DNA of 64,000 nt from Actinokineospora enzanensis DSM 44649 (GCF_000374445.1 NZ_KB894407.1:124001-188000), one strand, 5' to 3'. Positions 17,679 to 26,290 are shown, numbered from the stretch's first letter. The notes: generated from the sequence alone by a model not told the origin. Numbers and translations are program-made.

Positions 17679-19070
17679 ATGACGTCCGTCGAACTCGGTG
17701 TCGAAGTGCACCAGCAGAGGTTCCTGTCCGCGGGCGAGGCGGACATGCACGCCGTGCTCACGGTCAGCTCGCGCGGCGCGCCCGCCAAGCCCGCGGGCCG
17801 GGCCGCAGAGGTGCTGCTGGTCGACTGCTCCAGCTCCATGCGCTCGCCGCACACCAAGATCGAGGCAGCCAAGCGGGCCGCCGCGGCCGCGATCGGCGTG
17901 CTCCCGGACGGCGCGCGGTTCGCCGTCGTGCGCGGGACCGAGACCGCGGACATGGTCTACCCGCGCGACGAGGCGCTGGCGGTGGCCTCGGCCGACACCC
18001 GGCGGGAGGCGCAGCGGGCGGTCGCGTACCTCGCCGCGTACGGCGGCACGGCGATGGGGACCTGGCTGGACCTGGCCCGGCGACTGCTGGAACCGCAGGC
18101 CGACAGCGTCCGGCACGCGATCCTGCTCACCGACGGCCGCAACGAGACCGAGTCCCGCACGGCCTTGCGCCGCACGCTCGCCGCCTGCGAGGGCCGGTTC
18201 GTCTGCGACGCGCGCGGCATCGGCGACGGGTGGGAGCCCGCCGAGCTGACCGAGATCGTGACCGCGCTGCGCGGCAACGTGGACTCGGTGGTCGAGGACG
18301 ACCGGCTCGCCGACGACTTCCGCGGGCTCATCGAGACCGCGCTGACCAAGGTGCTGCCCGAGGTGCGGCTGCGGATCGGCCTGATGCCCTACAGCAGGCT
18401 CCGGTTCGTCAAGCAGGTGCGGCCGGACAAGTACGACCTCACCGACCGTTGCACGCCCGACGGCGAGGGCGAGCTGGTGCTGTCGCTGGGGGCCTGGGCT
18501 GGGGAGGAGTCGCGGGACTACCACGTCTGCCTCGACCTCGACCCGAGCCTGCCGCCCAGCCGCGACCAGGACCGTCAGCTGGCGTGGGTGGACCTGGAAC
18601 CGGTGGGCATGGACCGGCCCGCGGTGATCCTCGGCCGGTGGACGCTGGACCCGGTGCAGCCCACGCTGATCCACCCCATGGTGCTGCACTACACGGCGGA
18701 GGCCGAGCTGGCGGCCGCCGTCACCGAGGGCGGCGACGCGCTCGCCGCCGGGCGCACCGCCGACGCGGAGGCGGCCTGGGGCCGGGCGGTGCGGCTGGCG
18801 ACCGAGCAGGGCAACGACGAGATCCTGCGCAGGCTGCACCGCGTCGTGCGGGTCGACAAGGACTGTGTGCGGCTGCGGCAGGACGCGGGCCGTAGCGAGG
18901 TGCTGAACCTGCTCATCTCGCACGTCTCGCGGATCGCGCACCCCCCGAACCGCCGCGGGCCGGACACCGACGGCCCGCTCGTGGCGTGCCCGCACTGCGC
19001 GAAACCCACGCGCGCGGACAAGGAGTTCTGCGTCTCCTGCGGGAAACCGGTCCGGACGGGCGAAACATGA
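17679..19070 (+). CDS. VWA-domain protein with C-terminal zinc ribbon
   Basis: A 463-residue soluble protein. A von Willebrand A domain (about 40-225) has an intact MIDAS start 'DCSSSM' (DxSxS) and 'LLTDGRNE' as the distal Asp motif. A beta-rich middle section and a helical segment (about 340-420) follow. The C-terminus is a CPHC...CVSCG zinc ribbon (about 435-458). VWA proteins of this kind often accompany PknG-type kinases in actinobacteria, perhaps as metal-dependent adaptors. It starts 16 bp after pknG and overlaps the next gene by 4 bp (ATGA). Confidence 0.8.
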   Translation: MTSVELGVEVHQQRFLSAGEADMHAVLTVSSRGAPAKPAGRAAEVLLVDCSSSMRSPHTKIEAAKRAAAAAIGVLPDGARFAVVRGTETADMVYPRDEALAVASADTRREAQRAVAYLAAYGGTAMGTWLDLARRLLEPQADSVRHAILLTDGRNETESRTALRRTLAACEGRFVCDARGIGDGWEPAELTEIVTALRGNVDSVVEDDRLADDFRGLIETALTKVLPEVRLRIGLMPYSRLRFVKQVRPDKYDLTDRCTPDGEGELVLSLGAWAGEESRDYHVCLDLDPSLPPSRDQDRQLAWVDLEPVGMDRPAVILGRWTLDPVQPTLIHPMVLHYTAEAELAAAVTEGGDALAAGRTADAEAAWGRAVRLATEQGNDEILRRLHRVVRVDKDCVRLRQDAGRSEVLNLLISHVSRIAHPPNRRGPDTDGPLVACPHCAKPTRADKEFCVSCGKPVRTGET

Positions 19071-20161
19071 GCCGCGCCGGGACACGGGTCCGGCTGACCC
19101 GGCTGCGGGCGGCGCTGCTCGCCGTCACGACCCTGATGCTGGTGCTCTCGTTCTGGGCGGTGAGCCTCGTGCAGGACACCGCCGAGGTCGCGCGCGACCG
19201 CGCCACCGTGGCCGTCCTCGGCACGGCCGACGTGCGGACCGCGTTGGTGGCCGCGGACCGGGCGGCGGTCACCACGTTCGCGCCGGGGGAGACGACGCTG
19301 GTCGGGCTGGGGCAGGAGTACACGAACCAGCTGGCGATCGCGAACCAGAGCCTGGCCCGGGTCGCGGAGGCACACCAGTCCGCCGCCGGGACCGGACAGC
19401 TGCAGGTGGTCGCGGGCCTGGTCGCCGCCTACGCGGGGGCGATGGCGCAGGCGGACGCGCACTATCGGCAGGCCGACTCGCTCGCGCTGGGCACCGCCGA
19501 CCTCTGGTACGCCTCGCGCCTCCTGCACGGCCCGGGTGGCGTGTTGGACCAGCTGTCCGATCTGGAGGATGCCGAGCTGGCGGTGTTGGACGCCCAGTTG
19601 CGGGACGGCGGGTCGGAGGTGTTGCCGGAACAGCTGCGGTTGTTGCCGGTCGCGTTGATCCCTCCCGCGGTGTTGTTGGTGCTGATCGTGTTCGCGCACC
19701 TGGCTTTCCGGCGCTGGTTCCGGCGGCGCCTGGTGCCGGGGCTGTTGGTGGCGGCGTTGTTGACCGTGGGCGTCGGGGTCGCGGTGGTCGGGGCGATGAG
19801 CAGGCAGGGGCGGCTCGACGCCGTGCGGGCGGAGGTGCATGCGGAGGTGACCGACCGCGGCCTGCGGATCACCGATGAGGACGTGCTCGGCCAGCGGGCG
19901 CTGGAGTCGTTGCTGGCCAAGCGGTGCGTCGATCTGTGCGGTGCCTCGGTTGCGGCGTTCCGGAACTCGTTGCCGCCCACGCCGCCGGAGCCGGGGCCTG
20001 CTTCGCCGCGTCCCGTCGCCGCGATGGCGCGGGACGCGGCGGAACCGTGGATCCCGGAGTGGCTGGTGGCGGTCGCCGTGGTGTTGGCGGGGGGTTCGTT
20101 GGTGGTGGGGTTCCGCGCGCGCATCGAGGAATACCGGTACCGGGAGACGGAGGCGGTATGA
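19067..20161 (+). CDS. glnX: GlnX-like membrane sensor protein
   Basis: A 364-residue protein. It has an N-terminal transmembrane helix (about 16-36), an extracytoplasmic helical domain of about 140 residues, and two central helices (about 191-212 and 222-245). A second extracytoplasmic segment with a Cys pair ('KRCVDLCG') and a last helix near 325-345 complete it. This four-helix layout matches mycobacterial GlnX, which passes the signal of the lipoprotein GlnH to PknG. Gene order pknG - VWA - this gene - solute-binding protein supports that role. It overlaps both neighbours by 4 bp. Sequence identity to GlnX could not be measured, so the symbol is by architecture and context. Confidence 0.68.
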   Translation: MSRAGTRVRLTRLRAALLAVTTLMLVLSFWAVSLVQDTAEVARDRATVAVLGTADVRTALVAADRAAVTTFAPGETTLVGLGQEYTNQLAIANQSLARVAEAHQSAAGTGQLQVVAGLVAAYAGAMAQADAHYRQADSLALGTADLWYASRLLHGPGGVLDQLSDLEDAELAVLDAQLRDGGSEVLPEQLRLLPVALIPPAVLLVLIVFAHLAFRRWFRRRLVPGLLVAALLTVGVGVAVVGAMSRQGRLDAVRAEVHAEVTDRGLRITDEDVLGQRALESLLAKRCVDLCGASVAAFRNSLPPTPPEPGPASPRPVAAMARDAAEPWIPEWLVAVAVVLAGGSLVVGFRARIEEYRYRETEAV

Positions 20162-21441
20162 ACCACCGGACTCGCCTGGTGTTGCTGCTGGTGATCACGG
20201 CGTTGCTGGGCAGCGGGGCGTGCTCGGCCCGACGCGCCACGGTGACCGTGCTGGCGTCGTGGACCGGGGACGAGGAGGTGCGGTTCCGGGCCGTGCTCGA
20301 CGCGTTCGAGCACCGCACCGGCATCCACTACGACTACGCGGGCAGCCGCGCGGTGGACCAGGTGCTGGCTTCCCAGGTCCAGCAGGGGAACCCGCCCGAC
20401 ATCGCCGTGCTGCCCAACCCGGGCTCGGCGGCGGCGTACGTGCGGAGCCGGAAACTGACACCGCTCGACGGTGTGCTGAGCCCCGAGGTGCGGGCCGGGT
20501 ATGGACCCGCGTGGACGGTGCTGCAGCGGATCGGCACGGACAGCCAGTACGCGGTGGCGGTGAAGACCGACCTGAAGAGCATGATCTGGTACGCGCCCAA
20601 GAAGATGGCCGAACCGTTTCCCCAGACCCGGCAGCAACTGCTGGACCTGAGCGCGCGCCTCACGGCGGCCGGACGCACACCGTGGTGCCTGGGGATGGGC
20701 GCACCGCCCGCGTCCGGCTGGCCCGGCACGGACTGGATCGAGGACATCCTCCTGCACGCGTCCGGCCCGGACTTCTACCGACGGTGGTCCGGGGGCAAGG
20801 TCGCCTGGACCACCCCGGAGGTCCGGGACGCGTGGCAGACCTGGGGAACGCTGGTCACCGGCCAGGGCGCCGTACGCGGCGGCTCACGCGCGGCACTGCT
20901 GACGGACTTCGGCGACGCGGGCGAGGGCCTGTTCACCGACCCGCCCGGATGCCTGCTGGAACACCAGGCATCCTTCGCGCTGAGCCGCTATCGGGCCGAA
21001 CGATCGTCCACGCGGTCGGTCGCAGGCCAGGACTTCGACTACTTCCCGTTCCCGCCCCGGGGAGTGTCGGAGGTGTCGGCGGACCTGGCCGTGATGTTCG
21101 ACGACACCCCCGAGTCCCGTGCCCTCATCGACTTCCTGGCGGGCGACGAGGCCCAACTGATCCAGGCGGGCACCGGCGACAACGTGTTCTCGCCCCGCCG
21201 CAGCCTCGCCGACCAGCACACCGACGTCGTCAGCCGAGGCATCGCCCGAACCCTGACCGCCGAGTCGCTCTGCTTCGACGCCTCGGACCTGATGCCCGCC
21301 CCGATGACCGAGGCCTTCTACCGCGCCGTCCTGGAGTTCCTGGACGACCCGGCCCGCCTGGACGCCCTGCTGCACGAGCTCGACGGCATCCGCCTCGCCA
21401 TCCCCGCCGACCAATGGCTCGACATCCCTTGTGGACAGTGA
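20158..21441 (+). CDS. Extracellular solute-binding lipoprotein (family 1 type)
   Basis: A 427-residue exported lipoprotein with lipobox 'LLGSGAC' (Cys at about residue 22). The mature part is a type 1 solute-binding protein of the carbohydrate/COG1653 type ('VLASWTGDEEVRFRAVLDAFE', 'NPPDIAVLPNPG', 'DWIEDILLHASGPDFY'). No ABC permease or ATPase genes are adjacent. Together with the preceding GlnX-like gene this suggests a sensory binding protein for the PknG system rather than a transporter. It occupies the place of GlnH, but GlnH is an amino-acid-type (family 3) binder, so the ligand here may differ. It ends the operon that begins at 13882. Confidence 0.8.
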   Translation: MNHRTRLVLLLVITALLGSGACSARRATVTVLASWTGDEEVRFRAVLDAFEHRTGIHYDYAGSRAVDQVLASQVQQGNPPDIAVLPNPGSAAAYVRSRKLTPLDGVLSPEVRAGYGPAWTVLQRIGTDSQYAVAVKTDLKSMIWYAPKKMAEPFPQTRQQLLDLSARLTAAGRTPWCLGMGAPPASGWPGTDWIEDILLHASGPDFYRRWSGGKVAWTTPEVRDAWQTWGTLVTGQGAVRGGSRAALLTDFGDAGEGLFTDPPGCLLEHQASFALSRYRAERSSTRSVAGQDFDYFPFPPRGVSEVSADLAVMFDDTPESRALIDFLAGDEAQLIQAGTGDNVFSPRRSLADQHTDVVSRGIARTLTAESLCFDASDLMPAPMTEAFYRAVLEFLDDPARLDALLHELDGIRLAIPADQWLDIPCGQ

Positions 21442-21542
21442 CAGGTGCTCGACACGATCCGGCTCGCTCGCTCACCCGCCTGGACCGAGAACCGGGTCGT
21501 GGCGTCGGTGCGCCCGGACTCGCCGTCGGTCGTCGGGGTCGG

Positions 21543-22466
21543 TCAGAGTCGGTCGAACCATGTGCGAGCGGCGGCCACGCCGCCACCGGCGCCGAGGGCG
21601 GTCATCAGGGCGACGCGGGCGTGCGGGCCCGCCAGCCCTCGGGAACCGATGGCCCCGACCCGCAAAGCCAGGGCGGCGGTGTCGTGCCGCTCGGGGCGGG
21701 CCCGGGAGGCGATGACGACCGGGATGTCCCAGCCGGTGAGTTCCATGATCGTGGTGAACAGTTCCACGGGGACGTTGCCCGCTCCCGTGCCCTCCAACAC
21801 CACCCCCCGCGCTCCCGCGTCGACCACCGAGGTGAGCACGACCGTGGGCATCCCCGGATAGGTCTTGATCAGCGCCACGTCCGTCTCGGGCGGATCGTGC
21901 ACCGGGCCGAGCCGGTCCGGCGGGGGAGTGGTGACGATGACGTCGTTCCCCGCCACGCGACCGAGTGGCGCGTGGGGCGCCGAGGAGAACGTGACGTCCG
22001 TCAGCGTCGCCCAACGCGCGGCGTGCAGTAGGTGGTCGAAGCAGACGACTGCGCCGAGTACGCGGGTCACGGGATGGGCGGCGGCGACAAGCGCGTCCGC
22101 CAGGTTCGCGAGACCGTTACTGTCGGGGTCGTCCAGACGGCGGGTCGCGCCGGTGAACACGACACCGCCCCGGGCCGGGCCGAGGAACAGGTCGGTGAGG
22201 AAAGCCGTCTCCTCCACCGTATCGACCCCGTGCGTGACGACGACGCCGTCGAACCCGTCGGCCGCCAGCGCCTTCCGGGCCCGGCGAGCCAGGGCGAGCA
22301 TCGTCGCGGGCGAGGTGTCCCAGGACGGTTCGGCCTGCACGTCCTCGACCCGCACGTCCACCGGCACCTCGCCGAGCCCGGCGAGCAGCTCGGCCCCGGT
22401 GGCGATCGAGTTCCGGCGGTGGGCCAAGGTGTCGCCGGTGGCCAGGAGAAGTACGCGGGGAATCAC
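21543..22466 (-). CDS. Asparaginase-like protein with degenerate active site
   Basis: A 307-residue protein with the asparaginase/glutaminase fold. It keeps 'LLATGDT' at the first nucleophile loop. The normally invariant 'GTDT' motif reads 'HGVDTVEETAFL', so the second catalytic Thr is Val81. The region that should carry the catalytic Lys ('KTH') reads 'ARWATLTDVTF', with no Lys. Two key residues are therefore missing and true asparaginase activity is doubtful; amidase variants or a binding role are possible. It has no signal peptide. The GTG overlaps the preceding small membrane protein gene by 4 bp. That gene in turn is coupled to an RHH-Clp protein, forming one operon. Confidence 0.78.
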   Translation of the reverse strand: MIPRVLLLATGDTLAHRRNSIATGAELLAGLGEVPVDVRVEDVQAEPSWDTSPATMLALARRARKALAADGFDGVVVTHGVDTVEETAFLTDLFLGPARGGVVFTGATRRLDDPDSNGLANLADALVAAAHPVTRVLGAVVCFDHLLHAARWATLTDVTFSSAPHAPLGRVAGNDVIVTTPPPDRLGPVHDPPETDVALIKTYPGMPTVVLTSVVDAGARGVVLEGTGAGNVPVELFTTIMELTGWDIPVVIASRARPERHDTAALALRVGAIGSRGLAGPHARVALMTALGAGGGVAAARTWFDRL

Positions 22467-22678
22467 ACCGCTCCGATCAGGATGAGCACGACTGTCGCCA
22501 CGAACAGCGCACTGCTAGTGGTGCGACCCAGAACGTCGACCATGTCTCGACCCGCCCACGACGTGCCTGACGGCACCGCCGAAACGACCAAGTACATCCA
22601 GTACGAGGCCGTCCCGGCGGCACCGCCAGCCACGCCGTGGACCCGCCGATACACGGCCGACGTTCTGAGTCGCACCAC
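22463..22678 (-). CDS. Small two-helix membrane protein
   Basis: A 71-residue protein with a basic N-terminus ('VRLRTSAVYRRVHG') and two hydrophobic stretches (about 15-35 and 52-71). The start is a GTG at 22678 that overlaps the last base of the RHH-Clp stop codon. Its stop overlaps the next gene start by 4 bp. Such tight packing and GC3-rich codons support a real gene, but no family is recognised. Confidence 0.62.
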   Translation of the reverse strand: MVRLRTSAVYRRVHGVAGGAAGTASYWMYLVVSAVPSGTSWAGRDMVDVLGRTTSSALFVATVVLILIGAV

Positions 22679-23391
22679 TAGTCACCGGCCCGCTGTTCCA
22701 GCCGCTCCACCCGTTCCAGCACCGGCCGCAGCTCCTGCCGCACCACGGCCGCGATCATGCCCGCCGCGTCCCCACCCGTCTGTGCGCGCAGATGCGTGTA
22801 CCCGGTGAGCGCGGCGACGACCGTACGACGCGCGACCCGCAACTCGACGCCGACATCCCGCAGCACCTGCCCGCCGGTCCCATCGGGCTCGCCGACCAGG
22901 CCGAGCAGCAGGTGCTCGCAACCGACATAGTTGTGCCCCAACGCCAACGCCTCGGTCACCGTCAGCTCCAACGCGTTCGCCGCCGCCCCACTGAACTGCG
23001 TCGCGGTCCCTTCCGGCCCGGCCTCGGCATTGGCCAACGCGCGGGACACGTGCGCGGGATCAATCTCCATGGCCCGCAACACATGCAGCGCGAGATTGGT
23101 TCCCTCGGCGAGCATCCCGTGCACCAGATGCTCGGTCCCGACCGTCGCCGCCCCAACCTCCCGCGCCTGCCCGACAGCCAGCTTCACCACGACCCGCGCC
23201 CGTTCCGTGAACTGCGAGAACTGCGCCGTCGGATCCTCGGTCTCCAGATCGCCCAACACGGTCGCCCGGATCGCGCTGACCCGCCGCACCGACTGCTCCA
23301 ACGCCCGCTGGCAGATCGCGGACACCGGCACCCCGGTCGCCTTCACACTGTCCGCCAGCTCATCGGGCAGATACACGTTGATCTTCGGCAT
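22678..23391 (-). CDS. RHH domain fused to double Clp N-domain
   Basis: A 237-residue protein. Residues 1-40 ('MPKINVYLPDELADSVK') look like a ribbon-helix-helix DNA-binding unit. Residues about 75-205 contain a tandem Clp N-terminal-type repeat ('VGTEHLVHGMLAEG' and 'VGCEHLLLGLVGEP'), normally a substrate- or adaptor-binding module. The last 35 residues are charged helix ('ELRPVLERVERLEQRAGD'). There is no ATPase domain. The ATG at 23391 has GGGAGG 8 bp upstream. A palindromic, AACCC-rich element just upstream fits autoregulation by the RHH part. Function is unknown; Clp-N domains in regulators may sense proteins or antibiotics. Confidence 0.78.
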   Translation of the reverse strand: MPKINVYLPDELADSVKATGVPVSAICQRALEQSVRRVSAIRATVLGDLETEDPTAQFSQFTERARVVVKLAVGQAREVGAATVGTEHLVHGMLAEGTNLALHVLRAMEIDPAHVSRALANAEAGPEGTATQFSGAAANALELTVTEALALGHNYVGCEHLLLGLVGEPDGTGGQVLRDVGVELRVARRTVVAALTGYTHLRAQTGGDAAGMIAAVVRQELRPVLERVERLEQRAGD

Positions 23392-23410
23392 GCCGACCAC
23401 CTCCCGAATC

Positions 23411-23446
23411 TATAACCCTATTTATAACCCCGATCGGGGTTAGGGT
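23411..23446. promoter_or_regulatory. Probable operator of RHH-Clp operon
   Basis: Two direct TATAACCC repeats (23411 and 23423) run into a perfect 16-bp palindrome AACCCCGATCGGGGTT (23426-23441). An outward TAGGGT follows. Four AACCC-type half-sites in this arrangement fit cooperative binding by a ribbon-helix-helix protein. It lies 20 bp upstream of the RHH-Clp start. Assignment is inferred. Confidence 0.55.
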
Positions 23447-23511
23447 CAACCGGGTGTCGGTGGAAGGGGCTTGTCCACCTCCGGGGCATGGGCCGGTGGT
23501 GGACACGGCCG

Positions 23512-24645
23512 TCAGGACGATGCTGCTCCCTCGCCCCGGACGCGGCCCGCGATCCACGGCGGGAGGCCGTCCTCGTCGTTGCGTCCCTTCTCGATGAAGG
23601 CGATGTTGTGGTGGACATGCACACCGACGACCGCGCCCGCGGTCGCGCCCGGCGTCGCCGCCGAGACCCGCTCGGCGTGGTGCAGGCCGTCGAGCAGGGA
23701 CTTGAGCAGCCCGACCGAGGTGTGCCCGGGTGCGGTGTCCGTGTCGACCCCGCCGAACGACGGCCAGTACGCCGTCTGCAGGTCCTCCACCACGTACACG
23801 CCCCCGTCGCGCACGTGCGGGAACAGCGTGGCGAACGTGCTGTGGACGTGGGCGTTCAGGTGGCTGCCGTCGTCGATGACCACATCGAACGGTCCGTGTT
23901 CGCGGGCCACGGCCAGCAGTGTCCCCGGATCGGACTGGTCGCCCACCACGACGGTCACGCGCGGCGCGGTCAGCGCGGTCTTGTCGACCACGTCCATGCC
24001 CACGATCCGGCCGCGCGGGAACCATCGTCGCCACATCCGCAGGGACGCCCCGCCCAGTTCGCGCCCGTACCCGCCGATGCCGATCTCCAGGAGTCGGATC
24101 GGCCGGTCGCGGAAGGGCGCCAGGTAGTTCTCGTAGTGCCGCGTGTACCAGTGGAAGCTCGCCCACTTGTCCGAGCCGTACCGCACGGACAGCTCGCCGA
24201 GCGCGGGGGCGGCCGCCAGGCCGGACATGATCGTGCCGGTGGCCTGTGCGGCGGCGCGCATCAGCGGGTCCGGTCCGGCGTGGTCGCGCGGGGGAGCGGG
24301 CAGGAAGCGGTTGCCGAAGTCACCGCCTCGCCGGGTACCGCCGAAGAGTCGGCAGGCGAGGTCGACCGCGGTGAACCGCAGGACCATGCCGACCGGTTCC
24401 GCGTCGTTGTCCACCGCGGTCGGCGGTTCGTCCCGCACCAGCCGGAGCGCGGTCCGTGCCGTCTCGGTGCCCGCGGTGATGTCCAGGACGACGTGCACGG
24501 GGTGGGTGTTGGCGGGCGGGTCGCAGCGGAACACGACCTCGTCGACCAGCACCGCCGCCACCGCGGCCAACCCGGCCTCATCGACCAAGCGGGCCACCGC
24601 GTCCGGGTCCGGTCCGGCGAGCAGGAGACGGGTCACGATGTCCAC
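23512..24645 (-). CDS. Deoxysugar O-methyltransferase (MycE/ElmMI type)
   Basis: A 377-residue SAM- and metal-dependent sugar O-methyltransferase. The C-terminal half shows the family's 'ELSVRYGSDKW' entry, Rossmann 'LLEIGIGGYG', 'VIDDGSHLNAHVH', 'YVVEDLQTAYWP' and 'HVHHNIAFIEKG' blocks. The N-terminal 130 residues form the extra domain of MycE/ElmMI. In tetracenomycin/elloramycin and mycinamicin pathways these enzymes methylate sugar hydroxyls after glycosyl transfer. The GTG at 24645 lies 8 bp after the C-methyltransferase stop with GAGGGG upstream. A longer open frame upstream only reflects GC bias. It is the last gene of the 27113-23512 transcript and marks the left edge of the polyketide cluster. 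Confidence 0.85.
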   Translation of the reverse strand: MDIVTRLLLAGPDPDAVARLVDEAGLAAVAAVLVDEVVFRCDPPANTHPVHVVLDITAGTETARTALRLVRDEPPTAVDNDAEPVGMVLRFTAVDLACRLFGGTRRGGDFGNRFLPAPPRDHAGPDPLMRAAAQATGTIMSGLAAAPALGELSVRYGSDKWASFHWYTRHYENYLAPFRDRPIRLLEIGIGGYGRELGGASLRMWRRWFPRGRIVGMDVVDKTALTAPRVTVVVGDQSDPGTLLAVAREHGPFDVVIDDGSHLNAHVHSTFATLFPHVRDGGVYVVEDLQTAYWPSFGGVDTDTAPGHTSVGLLKSLLDGLHHAERVSAATPGATAGAVVGVHVHHNIAFIEKGRNDEDGLPPWIAGRVRGEGAASS

Positions 24646-24653
24646 GGGACCCC

Positions 24654-25931
24654 TCACCCGGCCATCGCGGAGTCGCCCGCGGCCACGACCGCCGGGTGCG
24701 GGATCGGGCGGATGAACCGACCGCCGCCCGCGAGGAACTCCCGTTCCCGCCGCACGATCTCGTCGGTGTAGTTCCACGCCAGCAGCAGGAAGTAGTCGGG
24801 CGGGTTCGCCCTGGCGTGCGCGGGCACCTCGACCGGGATGTGGCTGCCCGGCAACACCTTGCCCTGCTTCAGATCGGTGGTGTCGATGCAGAACGACACC
24901 TCGTCCCGGCCGATGCCGCAGGTCGTCAGCACCGTGTTCCCCTTGGCCGGGGCCCCGTACCCGGCGATGGTCGCGCCGCCCGCGCGCAGGTCGCGCAACA
25001 GCTGCGGCAGCTCGGCCCGGATCAGCGCCACCCGCCGGGAGAAGTGCCCGTAGGTCCCGTCGTCGAACACGCCCGCCGCCCGCTCCAGCTCGACCAGCCG
25101 GTCGACCGACGGCCTGGTCGGCCACGGGCCCTCGGCGCGCGCGACGACCACCACGACGGAACCGCCGTGCACCGCCGTCCGCTCGACGTCGACCACCCGC
25201 AGCCCGAACCGCGCGAACAGCGTCGCCATCGTCGACACGCACAGGTAGGACAGGTGTTCGTGGTAGATGGTGTCGAACGCGGTCTGGTCCAGCAGGTCCA
25301 GCAGGTACGGCACCTCGATGGCGAACACGCCGCGCGGCGAGAGCAGCTCCCGCACGCCCTCGGCGAGCCCGGCGAGGTCGTCGACGTGGCCGAAGACGTG
25401 CCGTCCCAGCACCAGGTCGGCGTGGCCGCGCTCGCGGGCGATGCGCCTGCCGAGGTCCGCGTCGAAGAACTCCACCAGGGTCTGCACCCCGTTGGCCGCG
25501 GCGCGGCCCGCGAGGTTCCTGGCCGGGTCCACGCCGAGCCCGCGCATCCCCGCCCGCTGGAACTCCACCAGCTGCTGCCCGGTGTTGCTGCCCAGCTCGA
25601 CGACGAACGAGCCGGGGCCGAGCCCGAACCGGGTGCCCAGCAGCTCGGCCACCCAGCGCATGTGCCGGGTGATCGTCACCGACTCGGAGGTCACGTACGC
25701 GTAGTCGCGGTAGAGCAGCTCGGGGTCGACCACGTGGGTCAGGCTCATCAGCCTGCAGGACCGGCAGGACTGGGCGCCCAGCGGGAACGTGCGCTCGTCC
25801 GCGTAGGACGCGGCCGGGTCGAGGTAGTTGTTGGCCAGCGGGACCGAGCCGAGGTCGACGACCGGCAGCCAGTCGTCGGCCCCGCAGACCCGGCAGGCGG
25901 TCACGCGGCGCACGCCGTCGGCGGTGTTCAC
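24654..25931 (-). CDS. NDP-deoxysugar C-methyltransferase (TylCIII/NovU-type)
   Basis: A 425-residue enzyme of the three-part C-methyltransferase family. An N-terminal zinc site (CRVC ... CRSC) is followed by a SAM domain ('FVVELGSNTGQQL') and a C-terminal domain with 'GYGAPAKGNTVL'. The central 'YEH'-like motif 'FDTIYHEHLSYL' is present. Members add a methyl group to C3 or C5 of NDP-4-keto sugars, giving branched deoxysugars such as mycarose, axenose or noviose. The GTG at 25931 overlaps the upstream stop by 4 bp (GTGA) and has GGAGG upstream. It implies that at least one sugar of the product is C-methylated. Confidence 0.88.
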   Translation of the reverse strand: MNTADGVRRVTACRVCGADDWLPVVDLGSVPLANNYLDPAASYADERTFPLGAQSCRSCRLMSLTHVVDPELLYRDYAYVTSESVTITRHMRWVAELLGTRFGLGPGSFVVELGSNTGQQLVEFQRAGMRGLGVDPARNLAGRAAANGVQTLVEFFDADLGRRIARERGHADLVLGRHVFGHVDDLAGLAEGVRELLSPRGVFAIEVPYLLDLLDQTAFDTIYHEHLSYLCVSTMATLFARFGLRVVDVERTAVHGGSVVVVVARAEGPWPTRPSVDRLVELERAAGVFDDGTYGHFSRRVALIRAELPQLLRDLRAGGATIAGYGAPAKGNTVLTTCGIGRDEVSFCIDTTDLKQGKVLPGSHIPVEVPAHARANPPDYFLLLAWNYTDEIVRREREFLAGGGRFIRPIPHPAVVAAGDSAMAG

Positions 25932-26290
25932 AGTGGAGCCTCCCTGTCGGCGCGGTCGGTATGGCCGCGGCCGGTCGCGGTACCCGCGATCTCGTAGAGC
26001 TCGTACCGCCCGGCCGGGCGGTCGAGGTGGCGGTAGCCGTCGAGCTTCCCGGTGTGCGCGCGGTGCGCGGGGTCGTCGGCCCAGGCGCGGAAGGCGACCA
26101 GGCTCTCCCACTCGCTGGCCACCACGAACTCTCCGGGCGCGGACACCGACCGCAGCAGCTCGTTGCCGCGCAGGCCGGGGACGTCCACCAGCCCGGCACC
26201 GATCTCCCGGTAGGCCCGCTCCAGGTTCTGGACCTCATCGCCCGTCGCGCGGTACCACAACAGCGCGCGCACGCGGCCCACCTCAGCCAC
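25928..26290 (-). CDS. ABM-family (antibiotic biosynthesis) monooxygenase
   Basis: A 120-residue small alpha/beta-barrel protein of the cofactor-free monooxygenase (ABM/TcmH-like) group, with 'VRALLWYRATGDEVQNLERAYREIG' split by a helix and 'ELLRSVSAPGEFVVASEWES' as the strand region. Such enzymes oxidise anthrone-type carbons to quinones without flavin or metal, or act as cyclase-like partners. The GTG start overlaps the preceding ABM gene by 8 bp and the stop overlaps the C-methyltransferase start by 4 bp. It is clearly co-translated with polyketide tailoring genes. Which carbon it acts on cannot be told. Confidence 0.75.
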   Translation of the reverse strand: MAEVGRVRALLWYRATGDEVQNLERAYREIGAGLVDVPGLRGNELLRSVSAPGEFVVASEWESLVAFRAWADDPAHRAHTGKLDGYRHLDRPAGRYELYEIAGTATGRGHTDRADREAPL

